Shown one piece after another: positions 39,728 through 48,922 of a stretch of DNA of 64,000 nucleotides (position 1 is the stretch's first letter; every line of letters starts with the position of its first letter). Source of the stretch: CAZAMP01 sp964486455 (lineage in GTDB: Bacteria; Eisenbacteria; RBG-16-71-46; CAZAMP01); assembly GCA_964486455.1 (NCBI GenBank), contig CAZAMP010000006.1, positions 50,313 to 114,312 of the forward strand. Direction: 5' to 3'. The notes beneath the pieces were generated by a model that searched no databases, was not told where the DNA came from, and was given only the letters and a program-made list of their open reading frames with translations. A program made the position numbers and the translations under genes.

Positions 39728-41638
39728 CTACGTATAGTCCAGATACCCCTTCAACCGCCGCATGCGCGTCGGATGCTGAAGCTTCCGAAGCGCCTTCGCC
39801 TCGATCTGCCGGATCCGCTCGCGCGTGACGTTGAAGAACGCCCCCACCTCTTCGAGGGTACGGGGCATCCCATCTTCGGTGAGCCCGAAACGAAGCCGGA
39901 TGACCTTGGCCTCGCGCTTCGTGAGCGTGCAGAGAACCTTCTCGACCTCTTCCTTCAGCATCGCCTTGTACGCGGACTGCGCCGGAGAGATGACGGTCGT
40001 ATCCTCGATGAAGTCGCCGAGGTTCGAGTCATCGTCTTCGCCGATGGGACGGTCGAGTGAGATCGGCTCCTGCGCCGATTTGAGCACACTCTTGATCTTC
40101 TCCGGCGGCATATCCAGCCGGTCAGCGATCTCTTCGGGCTGCGGCTCGCGACCGAGCTCCTGCAAGAGCCGGCGCGACGTCTTCACGACCTTGTTGATCG
40201 CCTCGATCATGTGCACCGGTACACGGATCGTCCGCGCCTGGTCAGCGATCGCCCGCGTGATGGCCTGCCGGATCCACCAGGTGGCGTAGGTGGAGAACTT
40301 GTAGCCCTTCTTGTAGTCGAACTTCTCCACCGCGCGCATCAGTCCGGAGTTCCCCTCCTGGATGAGATCGAGAAACTCGAGACCACGGTTCGTATAGCGC
40401 TTCGCGATCGAGATCACGAGACGGACGTTCGCCTCGATCATCTCCTTCTTCGCCTTCTCTTTTCGCGCTTCGCTCGCCTCGATCCGCTTCACGACGGCGT
40501 AGAACTCGCTGAGCGGCATCCGACACTCGGTCTCGACCATCCGGATCTTTCGCATCCCCATCATGTAGCGACGCTCGGCATCCTCCAGGGCATCCCGATC
40601 GAAACCGGTCTTCTTGCGGACAGCGGTCGCGGCCTGAGTCGAACGCTTCATCTTGCGCAGAAGCGCGGTGACCTCGTCGCTCGCCAGCTTGTACTCGCGG
40701 AAGGTCCGGTGACGCTCCCGCTCAGCATCCTTGGCATGCTCGCACAACCTCTTCAAACGATCCGACAGGCTCTCGATCAGCTTCGGGTTCAGCGTGATCT
40801 CGGAGAGCTTCTTGACGAGATCCTCGCCGTGGGCGTGCTCCTTCTCCTTGGCCCGGTCCATCTTCGTCCGGACCTTCTCGAGCTTCTTCTTGAAGTCCTC
40901 GATTTGATTCTCGTAGCGCGTGATCGTGGCCTTGTGGGGCTTCTTGCTCTTCTTCTGCTTCTGAAGGCGCGTCATGCAGTCGTCGATCTTCTCATCGACC
41001 TTGGCCTGCTCCTTCGCCACCTTCGAAACCTCACCGCGCGAACGCCTGAGCTTCGTCTCGTGGATCTTGTGGGCCCGATCGACGACGCGAAGGACCTTTT
41101 TCGATTCCTTCTTGGATGAGAAGCCGGCCGTCCAGGCGCCGTAGTCGACCTGAATGAAGTTCTCGAGCTTCATCCGCTCTTCGACGATCAACTCTCTGTA
41201 CTTCATGAGCTCACGGTCGGCCCATGCCGTTCGGAAAATCGCAGAGCATATCGCCTTTTCGGCGTCCTCGATCCGCATGGCGATCGCGACCTCACCTTTG
41301 CGGTCGAGCAGCGGAACGCGGCCCATCTCACGCAAATACATGCGGACCGGGTCGTCGTAGCGCACGGCCTGCTGCTGCGGCGTCTGCTTCTCGAGCTGCT
41401 TTTGGTCCTGTATTTTGCGCGCCGAGCGGATTCGCTTGAGCGCCTCTTCACGAGACTCGAAGACCTCTATCTTGATCTCGCCGAGAAGATGGAACGCCTC
41501 GTCCATCGAATCGACCATCGTGACCGGGTCGACCGGATCGAACTGCAGTGCATCCTCCACCTGGTCATAGGTGACGTAGCCTTGTCGCACCGCGACCTTC
41601 TCCAGACCCTTCAAACGCTTTTTGACCGCGGCCTTCAT
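39728..41638 (-). CDS. rpoD: Primary sigma factor RpoD (sigma-70)
   Basis: Housekeeping sigma factor. I chose the ATG at 41638, with AAAGGGG about 11 bp upstream, giving 636 residues. Region 1.1 (KRLKGLEKVAVRQGYVTYDQVEDAL-like start) is present, then 1.2 (DDPVRMYLREMGRVPLLDRKGE). A large, Lys/Glu-rich non-conserved insert follows (about 120-385). Region 2 has ANVRLVISIAKRYTNRGLEFLDLIQEGN and FSTYATWWIRQAITRAI; region 3 HMIEAINKV; region 4 VIRLRFGLTEDGMPRTLEEVG and the HTH with RERIRQIEAKALRKLQHP. It is the last gene of rpsU-mutS2-dnaG-rpoD, 17 bp after dnaG. Confidence 0.97.
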   Translation of the reverse strand: MKAAVKKRLKGLEKVAVRQGYVTYDQVEDALQFDPVDPVTMVDSMDEAFHLLGEIKIEVFESREEALKRIRSARKIQDQKQLEKQTPQQQAVRYDDPVRMYLREMGRVPLLDRKGEVAIAMRIEDAEKAICSAIFRTAWADRELMKYRELIVEERMKLENFIQVDYGAWTAGFSSKKESKKVLRVVDRAHKIHETKLRRSRGEVSKVAKEQAKVDEKIDDCMTRLQKQKKSKKPHKATITRYENQIEDFKKKLEKVRTKMDRAKEKEHAHGEDLVKKLSEITLNPKLIESLSDRLKRLCEHAKDAERERHRTFREYKLASDEVTALLRKMKRSTQAATAVRKKTGFDRDALEDAERRYMMGMRKIRMVETECRMPLSEFYAVVKRIEASEARKEKAKKEMIEANVRLVISIAKRYTNRGLEFLDLIQEGNSGLMRAVEKFDYKKGYKFSTYATWWIRQAITRAIADQARTIRVPVHMIEAINKVVKTSRRLLQELGREPQPEEIADRLDMPPEKIKSVLKSAQEPISLDRPIGEDDDSNLGDFIEDTTVISPAQSAYKAMLKEEVEKVLCTLTKREAKVIRLRFGLTEDGMPRTLEEVGAFFNVTRERIRQIEAKALRKLQHPTRMRRLKGYLDYT

Positions 41639-41655
41639 TCTGATCATCACCCCTT

Positions 41656-43431
41656 TCAGTGCGTCAGGGACGATTGCCCATCCCGCCAGAGTTCGTCCAG
41701 CCTCTGATTCACGAGCTGAAGTCGCTCGAGAAGGGCTTGCTCCTGCCGGCGGTCACCACCTTTGGCCGCCTCGCCGAGCTTCGAGCGAATACGAGTCCGC
41801 TCGGATTCCAGCGCAATTTGCGGGAGCTGTCTTACGAGATCCTTTTCCAGACGGAAGAGCCGCTCCTGAGGCAGCGGGCCTTCCGAGGCGAGTTCCATCA
41901 GAAACTCGCGCAGCACCGGGTCCTTCACCTGGTCCCGGTACGCCGATGGCGGTTGCGGTTCCGCCGCCTTGGCCACTTCATCGAGTAAGGCCAACACGTC
42001 CGGTCGAACCCGCTTCGCCAGCGCCCGCTTGAGATCCGGGCGCTCGATGAGATCCTTAACCTCCCCCCAGAAGTCCGGATCCTGAAGGCACGCCCTCAGG
42101 AGATCCGCTTCCAAGCCACGAGGCGGCATGCCTCCCGCCTTCGTCGGAGTCACATGGGATTTCGTCGGCCGCTTGCCGGCCGCGATCCGCTCGACCTCGT
42201 TCGCGAATGTCTGCTCATCGAACCGAAATGCCTCTGCCGCCTGGGCGGCCATGTCCCTCCGCGGGATCGCTTCGGGGATGAGCGCAACGAGCTTCGCGAG
42301 TCGTTCGAGCGCCGCCGGCTTGGGCTCTCCCTTCGATTGAACGTGAAAAAACTTCACAAGGTTCGCGCGTGTCGCGAGGGCCTTCGAAAACGCCTCGCCT
42401 CCGCCCTTTCGAACGATGTCATCCGGATCCTGCTCCCCCGGCAACGGGACCGCTTGGACCCGGGCGCCGGACGGAAGAAGGACCTCGAAACCTCTGAGCG
42501 CGGCGCGGATACCCGCGTCGTCCCCGTCGAAGACGAAGACGACCTCTGGGGCGAAACGCGCCAGCAGGCGTGCGTGCTCGCTCGTGAGAGACGTTCCGCA
42601 CGTGGCGACCGCGTTCGAGACGCCGGCCTGGTGAAGGGCGAGCACATCCATGTATCCCTCGACCACCAGCACCTGCTTTTCTTCGCGAATGGCCCGCCGC
42701 GCATGGCTCAAGCCATAGAGAACGCGGCTCTTGCGGTAGAGGGGCGTTTCGGGGGAGTTCAGGTACTTCGGCTCCCCGGGCCCCAGGATCCGGCCTCCGA
42801 AGGCCACGACACGTCCGGATGTCGACAGGATCGGGAAGATCACACGATCCCGAAAACGATCGTAGTGCCCGCGCTTTCCTTGAATTGCGAGCCCGGCGCG
42901 CTCCAGCGCGGCGCCGTCGCGTAGCCGGGAGAGGGCATTCAGCAGTCCGTCCCAGCCAGGGGGTGCGAAACCGACACGAAACGTCTTGATGGTCTCCTCG
43001 GAGAGGCCGCGGTCGGTGAGGTATGACCGGGCGCGATGTCCCTCCGCCGAGGCGAGTTGGCGCTCGAAGTACCGGGTCGCCATCTCGAGTGTTTCGCTTA
43101 GTTCCGCGATCCTCCGGTCCTCGGCCTCATCCGCTTCACGCCGAGGGACTTCAATACCCACCTTCTCTGCCAACAGGCGGACCGTCTCAGGGAAGGAGAG
43201 ATTCTCAGTCTTCATGACGAAGTCGAAGACCGACCCACCCTCGCCGCACCCGAAGCAGTGGAAATTCTGACTCTCTGGGAAAACCTTGAACGAGGGCGTT
43301 TTCTCCCGATGAAACGGGCAGAGTCCCGTGAAGTGATTGCCCGTCTTCTTGAGCGTCACGAAGTGCCCGACCGTCTCCACGACGTCGCTGAGATCGCGGA
43401 CCTTTTCGATCACCTCTTTCGGGATGGCCAT
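41656..43431 (-). CDS. dnaG: DNA primase
   Basis: Makes RNA primers at replication forks. It has 591 residues. The N-terminal zinc-binding domain reads CPFHREKTPSFKVFPE then FHCFGCGEGG (CHCC ligands). The RNA polymerase core includes YRKSRVLYGLSHARRAI and the TOPRIM acidic motifs VVEGYMDVLALHQAG (E) and VFVFDGDDAGIRAALRG (DxD). The C-terminal 150 residues are the helical helicase-interaction domain. The ATG overlaps the mutS2 stop (TAATG). Together with rpsU and rpoD it forms the macromolecular-synthesis operon. Confidence 0.97.
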   Translation of the reverse strand: MAIPKEVIEKVRDLSDVVETVGHFVTLKKTGNHFTGLCPFHREKTPSFKVFPESQNFHCFGCGEGGSVFDFVMKTENLSFPETVRLLAEKVGIEVPRREADEAEDRRIAELSETLEMATRYFERQLASAEGHRARSYLTDRGLSEETIKTFRVGFAPPGWDGLLNALSRLRDGAALERAGLAIQGKRGHYDRFRDRVIFPILSTSGRVVAFGGRILGPGEPKYLNSPETPLYRKSRVLYGLSHARRAIREEKQVLVVEGYMDVLALHQAGVSNAVATCGTSLTSEHARLLARFAPEVVFVFDGDDAGIRAALRGFEVLLPSGARVQAVPLPGEQDPDDIVRKGGGEAFSKALATRANLVKFFHVQSKGEPKPAALERLAKLVALIPEAIPRRDMAAQAAEAFRFDEQTFANEVERIAAGKRPTKSHVTPTKAGGMPPRGLEADLLRACLQDPDFWGEVKDLIERPDLKRALAKRVRPDVLALLDEVAKAAEPQPPSAYRDQVKDPVLREFLMELASEGPLPQERLFRLEKDLVRQLPQIALESERTRIRSKLGEAAKGGDRRQEQALLERLQLVNQRLDELWRDGQSSLTH

Positions 43432-45809
43432 TAGCGGCTCCCCAGCTCGGCAATGGTTACACCGGCACCGCCCTCGTGGTGCTCGCCCAGCTTGAACTTG
43501 AGCACGCCTGAGTGCGCGGAGAGCACCTCTCCCACGCGCCGCCGAAGCACGCCCGTTCCTTTTCCGTGAATGATCCGCACTAGCCCGAGACCGCCGAAGA
43601 CTGCACTATCAAGATAGCGTTCAAGCGCCCGCACGGCCTCGTCTCCGTACATCCCCCGCAAATCGAGTTCGGGCGAGACCGACTCCGCGTCGCCCATGTG
43701 CGTGGTCACTCCACCACCCTTCTTGGGCTTGTCGCGGCGAGGGGCGCGTCGAAGCTGCTTGACGGAGACCGCGAATCGGATGCCGCCCTTGAGAACATGG
43801 AGCATTCCGCGGGCATCGGGGGACTCATCGACCGTCACGACCGACCCGAGATCGACGCTCCAGAGTTCCGACCCGGGCTTGATCTCCTCGACCGGGACCT
43901 TCGGGTAGTCGACGCCGACCTGAGGCGCCGGCTCACGGAGCGCGGCGACTTTCTTCCTCTTCTCCCGGACCCGCTGTCCGACCTGCTCGACCGCTTTGTG
44001 CGTCACGTGTGCGCGACCCAGCTCGCGGCGCGTCTCCTTCACGACCTTCTCGGCGTCGCCGAGCATCTCCTCGGCACGCTTGGCCGCTCCGCTCTGCGCC
44101 TCGCGGAAGGCTTTTTCGGCCTCCTCGCGGCGACGCTCGGCCTCGGCGAGGCGCTCCGCCATTTGTCGCTCGGCATCTGCGAGACGACGCTCCTGCTCCT
44201 GGACCCTCGCCCTCGTCGACTCCAGGTCCGCGAGTAGCTGGTCCATACGCCTTTCCTCGCGCGACAAAAGCGATTGCGCACGATCGAGCACCGGGCGGGG
44301 AAAGCTGAGCCGTGAGGCCACATCGAACGCGCGGCTCCGGCCCGGAACACCGAAAACCAGTGAGAACTGCGGCGTCAGCGTTTCCTCATCGAACGCCATC
44401 GAAGCGTTCGCTGCGGTCTTGTGCTCGGCCGCGAAATCCTTGAGCGATGATAAGTGCGTCGTCGCCACGATGCGGGTGGCCGGTCCTTCAAGAACCTCGA
44501 GATACGCGCGCGCCAACGCGCTCCCCTCGCCGGGATCCGTCCCGGTGCCGAGCTCATCCAGCAGGACAAGAGATGGATCGCGCTTCTTCTCGATGAACTC
44601 GGACAGGTGGCGTAGATGCGCGGCGAACGTGCTGAGATCGTCGAGCATGGATTGCTCGTCCCCGATGTCCGCGGCCACGGTCTGCAGAAACGGCAGCGTC
44701 GTGCCGGGCCGGCCCAGAACCGGAAGCCCGGAGACGGCCAAGAGGGCGTTGATGCCGATGGTCTTGAGCGCGACGGTCTTTCCGCCCATGTTCGGACCCG
44801 TGAGGATCAGAATCCGGGTATCCGGACCCATCGCGAGATCGAGCGGCACGATCGCCTCGCGGTCCTCCGCCGCTTCGAGCATCACCGGATGGCGGATCTT
44901 CACCATCCGAAGCATCTGGGGGTCTTCACACATGTCGGGCAGGATCATGCCGAGATCGGACGCGAGACTTCCGATGGCACGGTAGAGATCGAGACGGCCA
45001 AGCACCTCGGCGCCTACCGCGAATGCTGGCGCGATCGAACGCACCTGTTCCGACAGCTCACCGAGGATCCGGCGCTCCTCCTCGCGGGTCTCCGCCTCGC
45101 ACCGGGCAAGCGCGTTGTTCTCTTCGACCACCGCGAACGGCTCGACGAAGAACGTGTGCCCACTCGCGGACTGATCATGGACAATGCCCTGAACGCGGCC
45201 GCGCTCGCTGGCCGGGACCGGAACCACGTAGCGATCACCCCGAAGGGTCACGTACCCGTCGCCTTCCATCTTCAGGCTGAGTCGTCGGAGGAACGATTCG
45301 AGTCGCTGCCGGATCGCCTCGCGTGTGGCCAGCGCCTGCCGCCGGAGACGCCCGAGCAGCGGCGACGCCCCATCGAGGATCTCCCCGCTGGGACCAATAG
45401 CATGGGTGATGCGGTTTTCGAGATCCCGCGAAGGCGTCAGTGCCGAGGCGAGGTCTTTCAGCTTCTCGCCGGCCTCGCTGTCCTCGATTCCGGTCTTCAC
45501 CACACGGATGACGCGGAGAACGCGCGCAACTTTGAGGAAATCTTCCATGGGAAGGACCGCGCCGGGAGCGCGTACGGCATCGAGGATCGGACGTATGTCG
45601 TCGTGGGCCGCGGAGGGGAACCCACCCGCGGATTGGTGGAGCGCGATCGCCTCGTGGCAGAGTGTCTGCTCTTCCTGGAGGCGCGCGAAGTCGTCCAACG
45701 GACGCAATGCCACGGCACGCTCGCGACCCGACGCGGATTCCGCGCGGTCCACGAACAGCTTCAGCATCCGGCCGTACTCGAGGACGTGAAGCGTGTGGTC
45801 GGTGATCAA
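43431..45809 (-). CDS. mutS2: Endonuclease MutS2
   Basis: MutS-family ATPase with a C-terminal nuclease; MutS2 suppresses homologous recombination and rescues collided ribosomes in some bacteria. I chose the TTG at 45809, which follows AAAGGTGGAG, giving 792 residues. The clamp and core region is followed by Walker A TGPNMGGKTVALKT, Walker B SLVLLDELGTGTDPGEGSAL and VATTHLSSLK. A long Glu/Arg coiled coil (about 510-620) leads to a KOW-like segment and the Smr domain with LDLRGMYGDEAVRAL and RIIHGKGTGVLRRRV. It lies, unusually, between rpsU and dnaG. Confidence 0.95.
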   Translation of the reverse strand: MITDHTLHVLEYGRMLKLFVDRAESASGRERAVALRPLDDFARLQEEQTLCHEAIALHQSAGGFPSAAHDDIRPILDAVRAPGAVLPMEDFLKVARVLRVIRVVKTGIEDSEAGEKLKDLASALTPSRDLENRITHAIGPSGEILDGASPLLGRLRRQALATREAIRQRLESFLRRLSLKMEGDGYVTLRGDRYVVPVPASERGRVQGIVHDQSASGHTFFVEPFAVVEENNALARCEAETREEERRILGELSEQVRSIAPAFAVGAEVLGRLDLYRAIGSLASDLGMILPDMCEDPQMLRMVKIRHPVMLEAAEDREAIVPLDLAMGPDTRILILTGPNMGGKTVALKTIGINALLAVSGLPVLGRPGTTLPFLQTVAADIGDEQSMLDDLSTFAAHLRHLSEFIEKKRDPSLVLLDELGTGTDPGEGSALARAYLEVLEGPATRIVATTHLSSLKDFAAEHKTAANASMAFDEETLTPQFSLVFGVPGRSRAFDVASRLSFPRPVLDRAQSLLSREERRMDQLLADLESTRARVQEQERRLADAERQMAERLAEAERRREEAEKAFREAQSGAAKRAEEMLGDAEKVVKETRRELGRAHVTHKAVEQVGQRVREKRKKVAALREPAPQVGVDYPKVPVEEIKPGSELWSVDLGSVVTVDESPDARGMLHVLKGGIRFAVSVKQLRRAPRRDKPKKGGGVTTHMGDAESVSPELDLRGMYGDEAVRALERYLDSAVFGGLGLVRIIHGKGTGVLRRRVGEVLSAHSGVLKFKLGEHHEGGAGVTIAELGSR

Positions 45810-46021
45810 GTTACTCCACCTTTCCAGAGACACGAAAGTATCAATGTCCCCAGAAAGCCCGAACAGGGCGACGTTGTACGCTACGAAACGCTAAACGATG
45901 CGTTCTTATGTCGACGATGGCCGATGGCCCCCACTGACAGCAACACCCATGGCGTCGCCGAGCGTGGCCATTGTACGGACAGCGGATCGGGGAAGTCTGA
46001 TCTCTGTCGGGAACCAAACCG

Positions 46022-46246
46022 TTAGAAGCGGGACCGAGATCTCCGTGTCTTCATCGCGGCTTTCCGTGCCCGCACCAACGCCTTCCGGCGCGCGGTCGCA
46101 ACCTTGCGCTTGCGACGCTCACTCGGCTTCTCGAATCGCTGATGCTTCCGGATGTCCGCCATGATGCCGGCCTTCTCACACTGGCGCTTGAATCGCTTCA
46201 ACGCCTTTTCGAATGGTTCGTTATCCTTGACTCGGACATGTGGCAT
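46022..46246 (-). CDS. rpsU: 30S ribosomal protein S21
   Basis: Small basic protein that helps initiation on the 30S platform. It has 74 residues: VRVKDNEPFEKALKRFKRQCEKAGI, HQRFEKPSERRKRK and an Arg/Lys-rich tail ending KTRRSRSRF. It is the first gene after a good promoter and leads into mutS2 (188-bp spacer with no recognised element), dnaG and rpoD. Confidence 0.95.
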   Translation of the reverse strand: MPHVRVKDNEPFEKALKRFKRQCEKAGIMADIRKHQRFEKPSERRKRKVATARRKALVRARKAAMKTRRSRSRF

Positions 46247-46332
46247 TAACGCCTCACCCCTCTTCGATTGAACGGTTTATTGGTCCCTAAGGTCTTGGTC
46301 CAACTGTCCATAGGTCAAATGACAGCCCAGAG

Positions 46333-46361
46333 AGGCTATCAGAGTGTCCGCCGGCAGTCAA
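46333..46361 (-). promoter_or_regulatory. Promoter of rpsU-mutS2-dnaG-rpoD
   Basis: Minus-strand TTGACT (46361-46356), 17-bp spacer, TAGCCT (46338-46333), about 87 bp before the rpsU ATG and just after the rsmE stop. Confidence 0.65.
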
Positions 46362-46381
46362 CAGGCCGCTTTCGTCGCAAA

Positions 46382-47098
46382 TCAAAGTTCCACCGCGACG
46401 AGCCGGGCCACGAGGACGAGCGCGGCCGTCTCGCTGCGGAGACGGCGAGGACCGAGATCGACGGCCGTGAAACCGGCGTTCGTCAGGAGATCCCACTCCT
46501 CGGGCGCCAGATCGCCCTCCGGACCCACGAGCCCGGCGCGATCCCGATCGCAGGCGCCGACCGAGGCTGCGCCACCCGGTCGGGCAACGAAGCGCTCAGA
46601 ATCGGACCCCACGGCCGCGATCCAGTTCGCCAAGGGGAGTTCCGGGAGGAGTTCCGGCGGCCTCGATCTGAGCGACTGCATCGTAGCGGTCCGTAGGATG
46701 CGGGTCCACCGATCCTGCCGCCCGCCGAACCGCTTGCCGCGCGCGGTGATCACCGGTGTGAAGTGAGTAACTCCGAGCTCCGTGCACTTCTCCAGCAAGA
46801 GCTCCGTTCGCGCCGGCCGAAGCATTGGGAATCCGAGATGTAGGTCATGTATCGGCTCGCCGGGAGCGGGGCGCACCGAATCGATCTCGATCTCCGCGGC
46901 GTCTCCCTCGGCGCCCAGCAGGTGGCCGTCGAGCCAGTCGCCGGTGCCGTCGGCAAGCGTCACCGGCTCGCCGGGCGAGCGACGGAGCACGCGCAGCAGG
47001 TGCTTCGACTCGTCGTGATCCAGCTTGACGCGCTCCCCAGGACCCGCAGCGTGTCCCAGCCAGAACACGACTTCGGGCCGGTCGGCGGCATCACTCAT
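46382..47098 (-). CDS. rsmE: 16S rRNA (uracil1498-N3)-methyltransferase
   Basis: SPOUT-class methyltransferase acting on U1498 of 16S rRNA with SAM. The ATG at 47098 overlaps the dnaJ stop by 8 bp and gives 238 residues. Features: an N-terminal PUA-like part (DESKHLLRVLRRSPGEPVTLADG), the basic FPMLRPARTELLLEKCTELGVTHF segment, and the trefoil-knot SAM site GLVGPEGDLAPEEWDLL followed by VDLGPRRLRSETAALV. It commonly follows dnaJ in other bacteria, as here. Confidence 0.95.
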   Translation of the reverse strand: MSDAADRPEVVFWLGHAAGPGERVKLDHDESKHLLRVLRRSPGEPVTLADGTGDWLDGHLLGAEGDAAEIEIDSVRPAPGEPIHDLHLGFPMLRPARTELLLEKCTELGVTHFTPVITARGKRFGGRQDRWTRILRTATMQSLRSRPPELLPELPLANWIAAVGSDSERFVARPGGAASVGACDRDRAGLVGPEGDLAPEEWDLLTNAGFTAVDLGPRRLRSETAALVLVARLVAVEL

Positions 47099-48230
47099 CG
47101 GGGTCGGCCGCGGGCCGGACGAAGGTGGGTTCCGTATCTCGTGCCTCGCCGAGCTTCTTGAGAAGCTCCTTCTCCGATTTGGAGAGGCGCTCCGGGATGT
47201 CCACGACGACGCGGACAAGAAGATCCCCCTGCCATCCACCGCGAAGCTCCGGCATCCCTTTTCCACGAAGACGCAGAAGCTTGTGGCTCTGGATCCCGGC
47301 TGGAATGTTGACGCGGGCCTTGCCGGAGAGTGTTGGAACCTCGACCTTCGTTCCGAGAGCGGCCTGTGAAACCGAGACATGCACCTCCGTCACGAGGTCC
47401 GCGCCGTGGCGCAGGAAGATCGGGTGCTCCGTCTCATCGAACACTATGAGAAGATCCCCGGGCGGTCCGCCACGCGGTCCGGCATCGCCACGGGCGTCCA
47501 GGCGCATGAAATTCCCGGCCATGACGCCGCCCGGCACACGGATCTCAATGGTCTCATCGTCCGTGACCCGTCCCTCGCCCTTGCACTCGGAACAGGGCTT
47601 GGTGATCACCTCGCCCACCCCCTCGCAGCGCGGGCAGATGTTGACGTTGACGGTCTGTCCAAGAAACGTCCGAAACACCTGGCGGATCTGTCCGGAACCG
47701 TTGCACTCCGAGCAGGTCGACCGATCGGAAGCGCGTGCGGCCCCCTGTCCGTTGCACGCTTCGCAGGTGGAGTACTTCCGGACGCGGATCTTCTTGCGGA
47801 CACCCTTCGCAATCTCACCGAGGGTCAGGTGGAGCCGGATCTGGCGGTCCTGGCCGCGTAGCCTTCGCCGCGTCGCGCCGGCGGTTCGCCCTCCACCGAA
47901 GAGATCATCGAACCCTCCGCCGCCGAAACCGAAGTCCTGCATGAACGCCCGGAGCGCATCGGAGATGTCGAAGCCCTGCGAGAAGCCACCCATCCCCTGG
48001 CCCATGCCGACACCGGCATGGCCGAATTGGTCGTACTGCGCGCGCTTCTGATCATCCTTGAGAACCTCGTAGGCCTGCGTCGCCTCCTTGAAGCTCTCCT
48101 CGGCATCCTTGTCGCCGGGATTCCTGTCGGGGTGATACTTCAGAGCCAGCTTTCGGTACGCCTTCTTGATGTCGTCGCTACTGGCTCCGCGCTCAACACC
48201 GAGGATTTGATAGTAGTCGCGAGGGCTCAT
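47091..48230 (-). CDS. dnaJ: Chaperone protein DnaJ
   Basis: Class A J-protein that delivers clients to DnaK and stimulates its ATPase. It has 379 residues. The J domain has KYHPDRNPGDKDAEE with the HPD motif, followed by a Gly/Phe region (GFGGGGFDDLFGGG). The zinc domain has all four CxxCxGxG repeats (CEACNGQGA, CSECNGSGQ, CPRCEGVGE, CSECKGEGR). Two beta-sandwich client-binding domains close the protein (GDLLIVFDETEHPIFLRHG; LRLRGKGMPELRGGWQGD). It starts 2 bp after grpE; dnaK is not between them. Confidence 0.98.
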   Translation of the reverse strand: MSPRDYYQILGVERGASSDDIKKAYRKLALKYHPDRNPGDKDAEESFKEATQAYEVLKDDQKRAQYDQFGHAGVGMGQGMGGFSQGFDISDALRAFMQDFGFGGGGFDDLFGGGRTAGATRRRLRGQDRQIRLHLTLGEIAKGVRKKIRVRKYSTCEACNGQGAARASDRSTCSECNGSGQIRQVFRTFLGQTVNVNICPRCEGVGEVITKPCSECKGEGRVTDDETIEIRVPGGVMAGNFMRLDARGDAGPRGGPPGDLLIVFDETEHPIFLRHGADLVTEVHVSVSQAALGTKVEVPTLSGKARVNIPAGIQSHKLLRLRGKGMPELRGGWQGDLLVRVVVDIPERLSKSEKELLKKLGEARDTEPTFVRPAADPDE

Positions 48231-48232
48231 GT

Positions 48233-48922
48233 CTATTCCACATCCCCTGCATGGGTTGCCGATTGATTCCCGTCTTCCACTTCATCGTCCGACGAGGCCG
48301 CTTCCTTCGGCGGGCCGGAGGAAATGAGTACCCGCGCCGGTCGGATGAGTCGCTCGCCCATCCGGTATCCCTTTTCAACCACCTGAACGATCGCGCCCGC
48401 TTCCACGGTTTCGCTGGGCACCATGGCGAACGCCTCCATGAAACGCTCGTCGAAGCCGCCATCGGTGGGATCGATCACATCGACGCCGAAGCGACCGAGC
48501 AACTCTCCGACGGCGGTGCTTACCAAGCGAAGCCCGTCGATGACCGCCTCGCGATCGTTTTCTCCCGAGCACGCCTCCACCGCGCGCTCGAGGTCGTGAA
48601 GCACCGGGGCCAGCTTCTCGATGAACTCGGCGACACCGGCCAACCGCGCGCGGCTGACATCTTCGCGTGTCCTTCGCCGGTAGTTCTCGAACTCCGCAAA
48701 AAGTCGAAGGTGGCGGTCCTCGGCGTCCCTCAGCTGCGACTTCAACGTGTTGATTTCAGTTTCCCCCGTCTCAGCCTCTTCAGCCGCCTCGGCCCCTCGG
48801 TTCCCTTCGACCTTCTCTGCGGGCGTCGGTTCATCCTCCACCGCGTCGGTAGCGCCCTTCGCTTCGCCTTTCTTCGGCTTTATACCGTGGGATCGGCTCG
48901 GCTTTTTCGTCTTACGTTTCAT
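48233..48922 (-). CDS. grpE: Nucleotide exchange factor GrpE
   Basis: Releases ADP from DnaK. The ATG at 48922 is preceded by GAGAGGGAG and overlaps hrcA by 11 bp, giving 229 residues, longer than typical because of an acidic, lysine-rich N-terminal extension. The long helix LKSQLRDAEDRHLRLFAEFENYRRRT and the beta domain (FMEAFAMVPSETVEAGAIVQVVEKGYRMGERLIRPARVLIS, in parts) are diagnostic. It lies between hrcA and dnaJ and so should be under CIRCE/HrcA control. Confidence 0.96.
   Translation of the reverse strand: MKRKTKKPSRSHGIKPKKGEAKGATDAVEDEPTPAEKVEGNRGAEAAEEAETGETEINTLKSQLRDAEDRHLRLFAEFENYRRRTREDVSRARLAGVAEFIEKLAPVLHDLERAVEACSGENDREAVIDGLRLVSTAVGELLGRFGVDVIDPTDGGFDERFMEAFAMVPSETVEAGAIVQVVEKGYRMGERLIRPARVLISSGPPKEAASSDDEVEDGNQSATHAGDVE

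Noticed and set aside
39547..39828. Plus-strand frame beginning MMRLEDVIGLTVRAVKG
   Set aside because: The start looks protein-like, but the frame soon becomes low-complexity and then runs antisense to rpoD; at most a gene fragment.
44616..46025. Long plus-strand open frame opposite mutS2 (469 codons)
   Set aside because: It is antisense to a clearly conserved gene, with no domain, no ribosome site and Arg/His-rich composition typical of GC-rich shadow frames.
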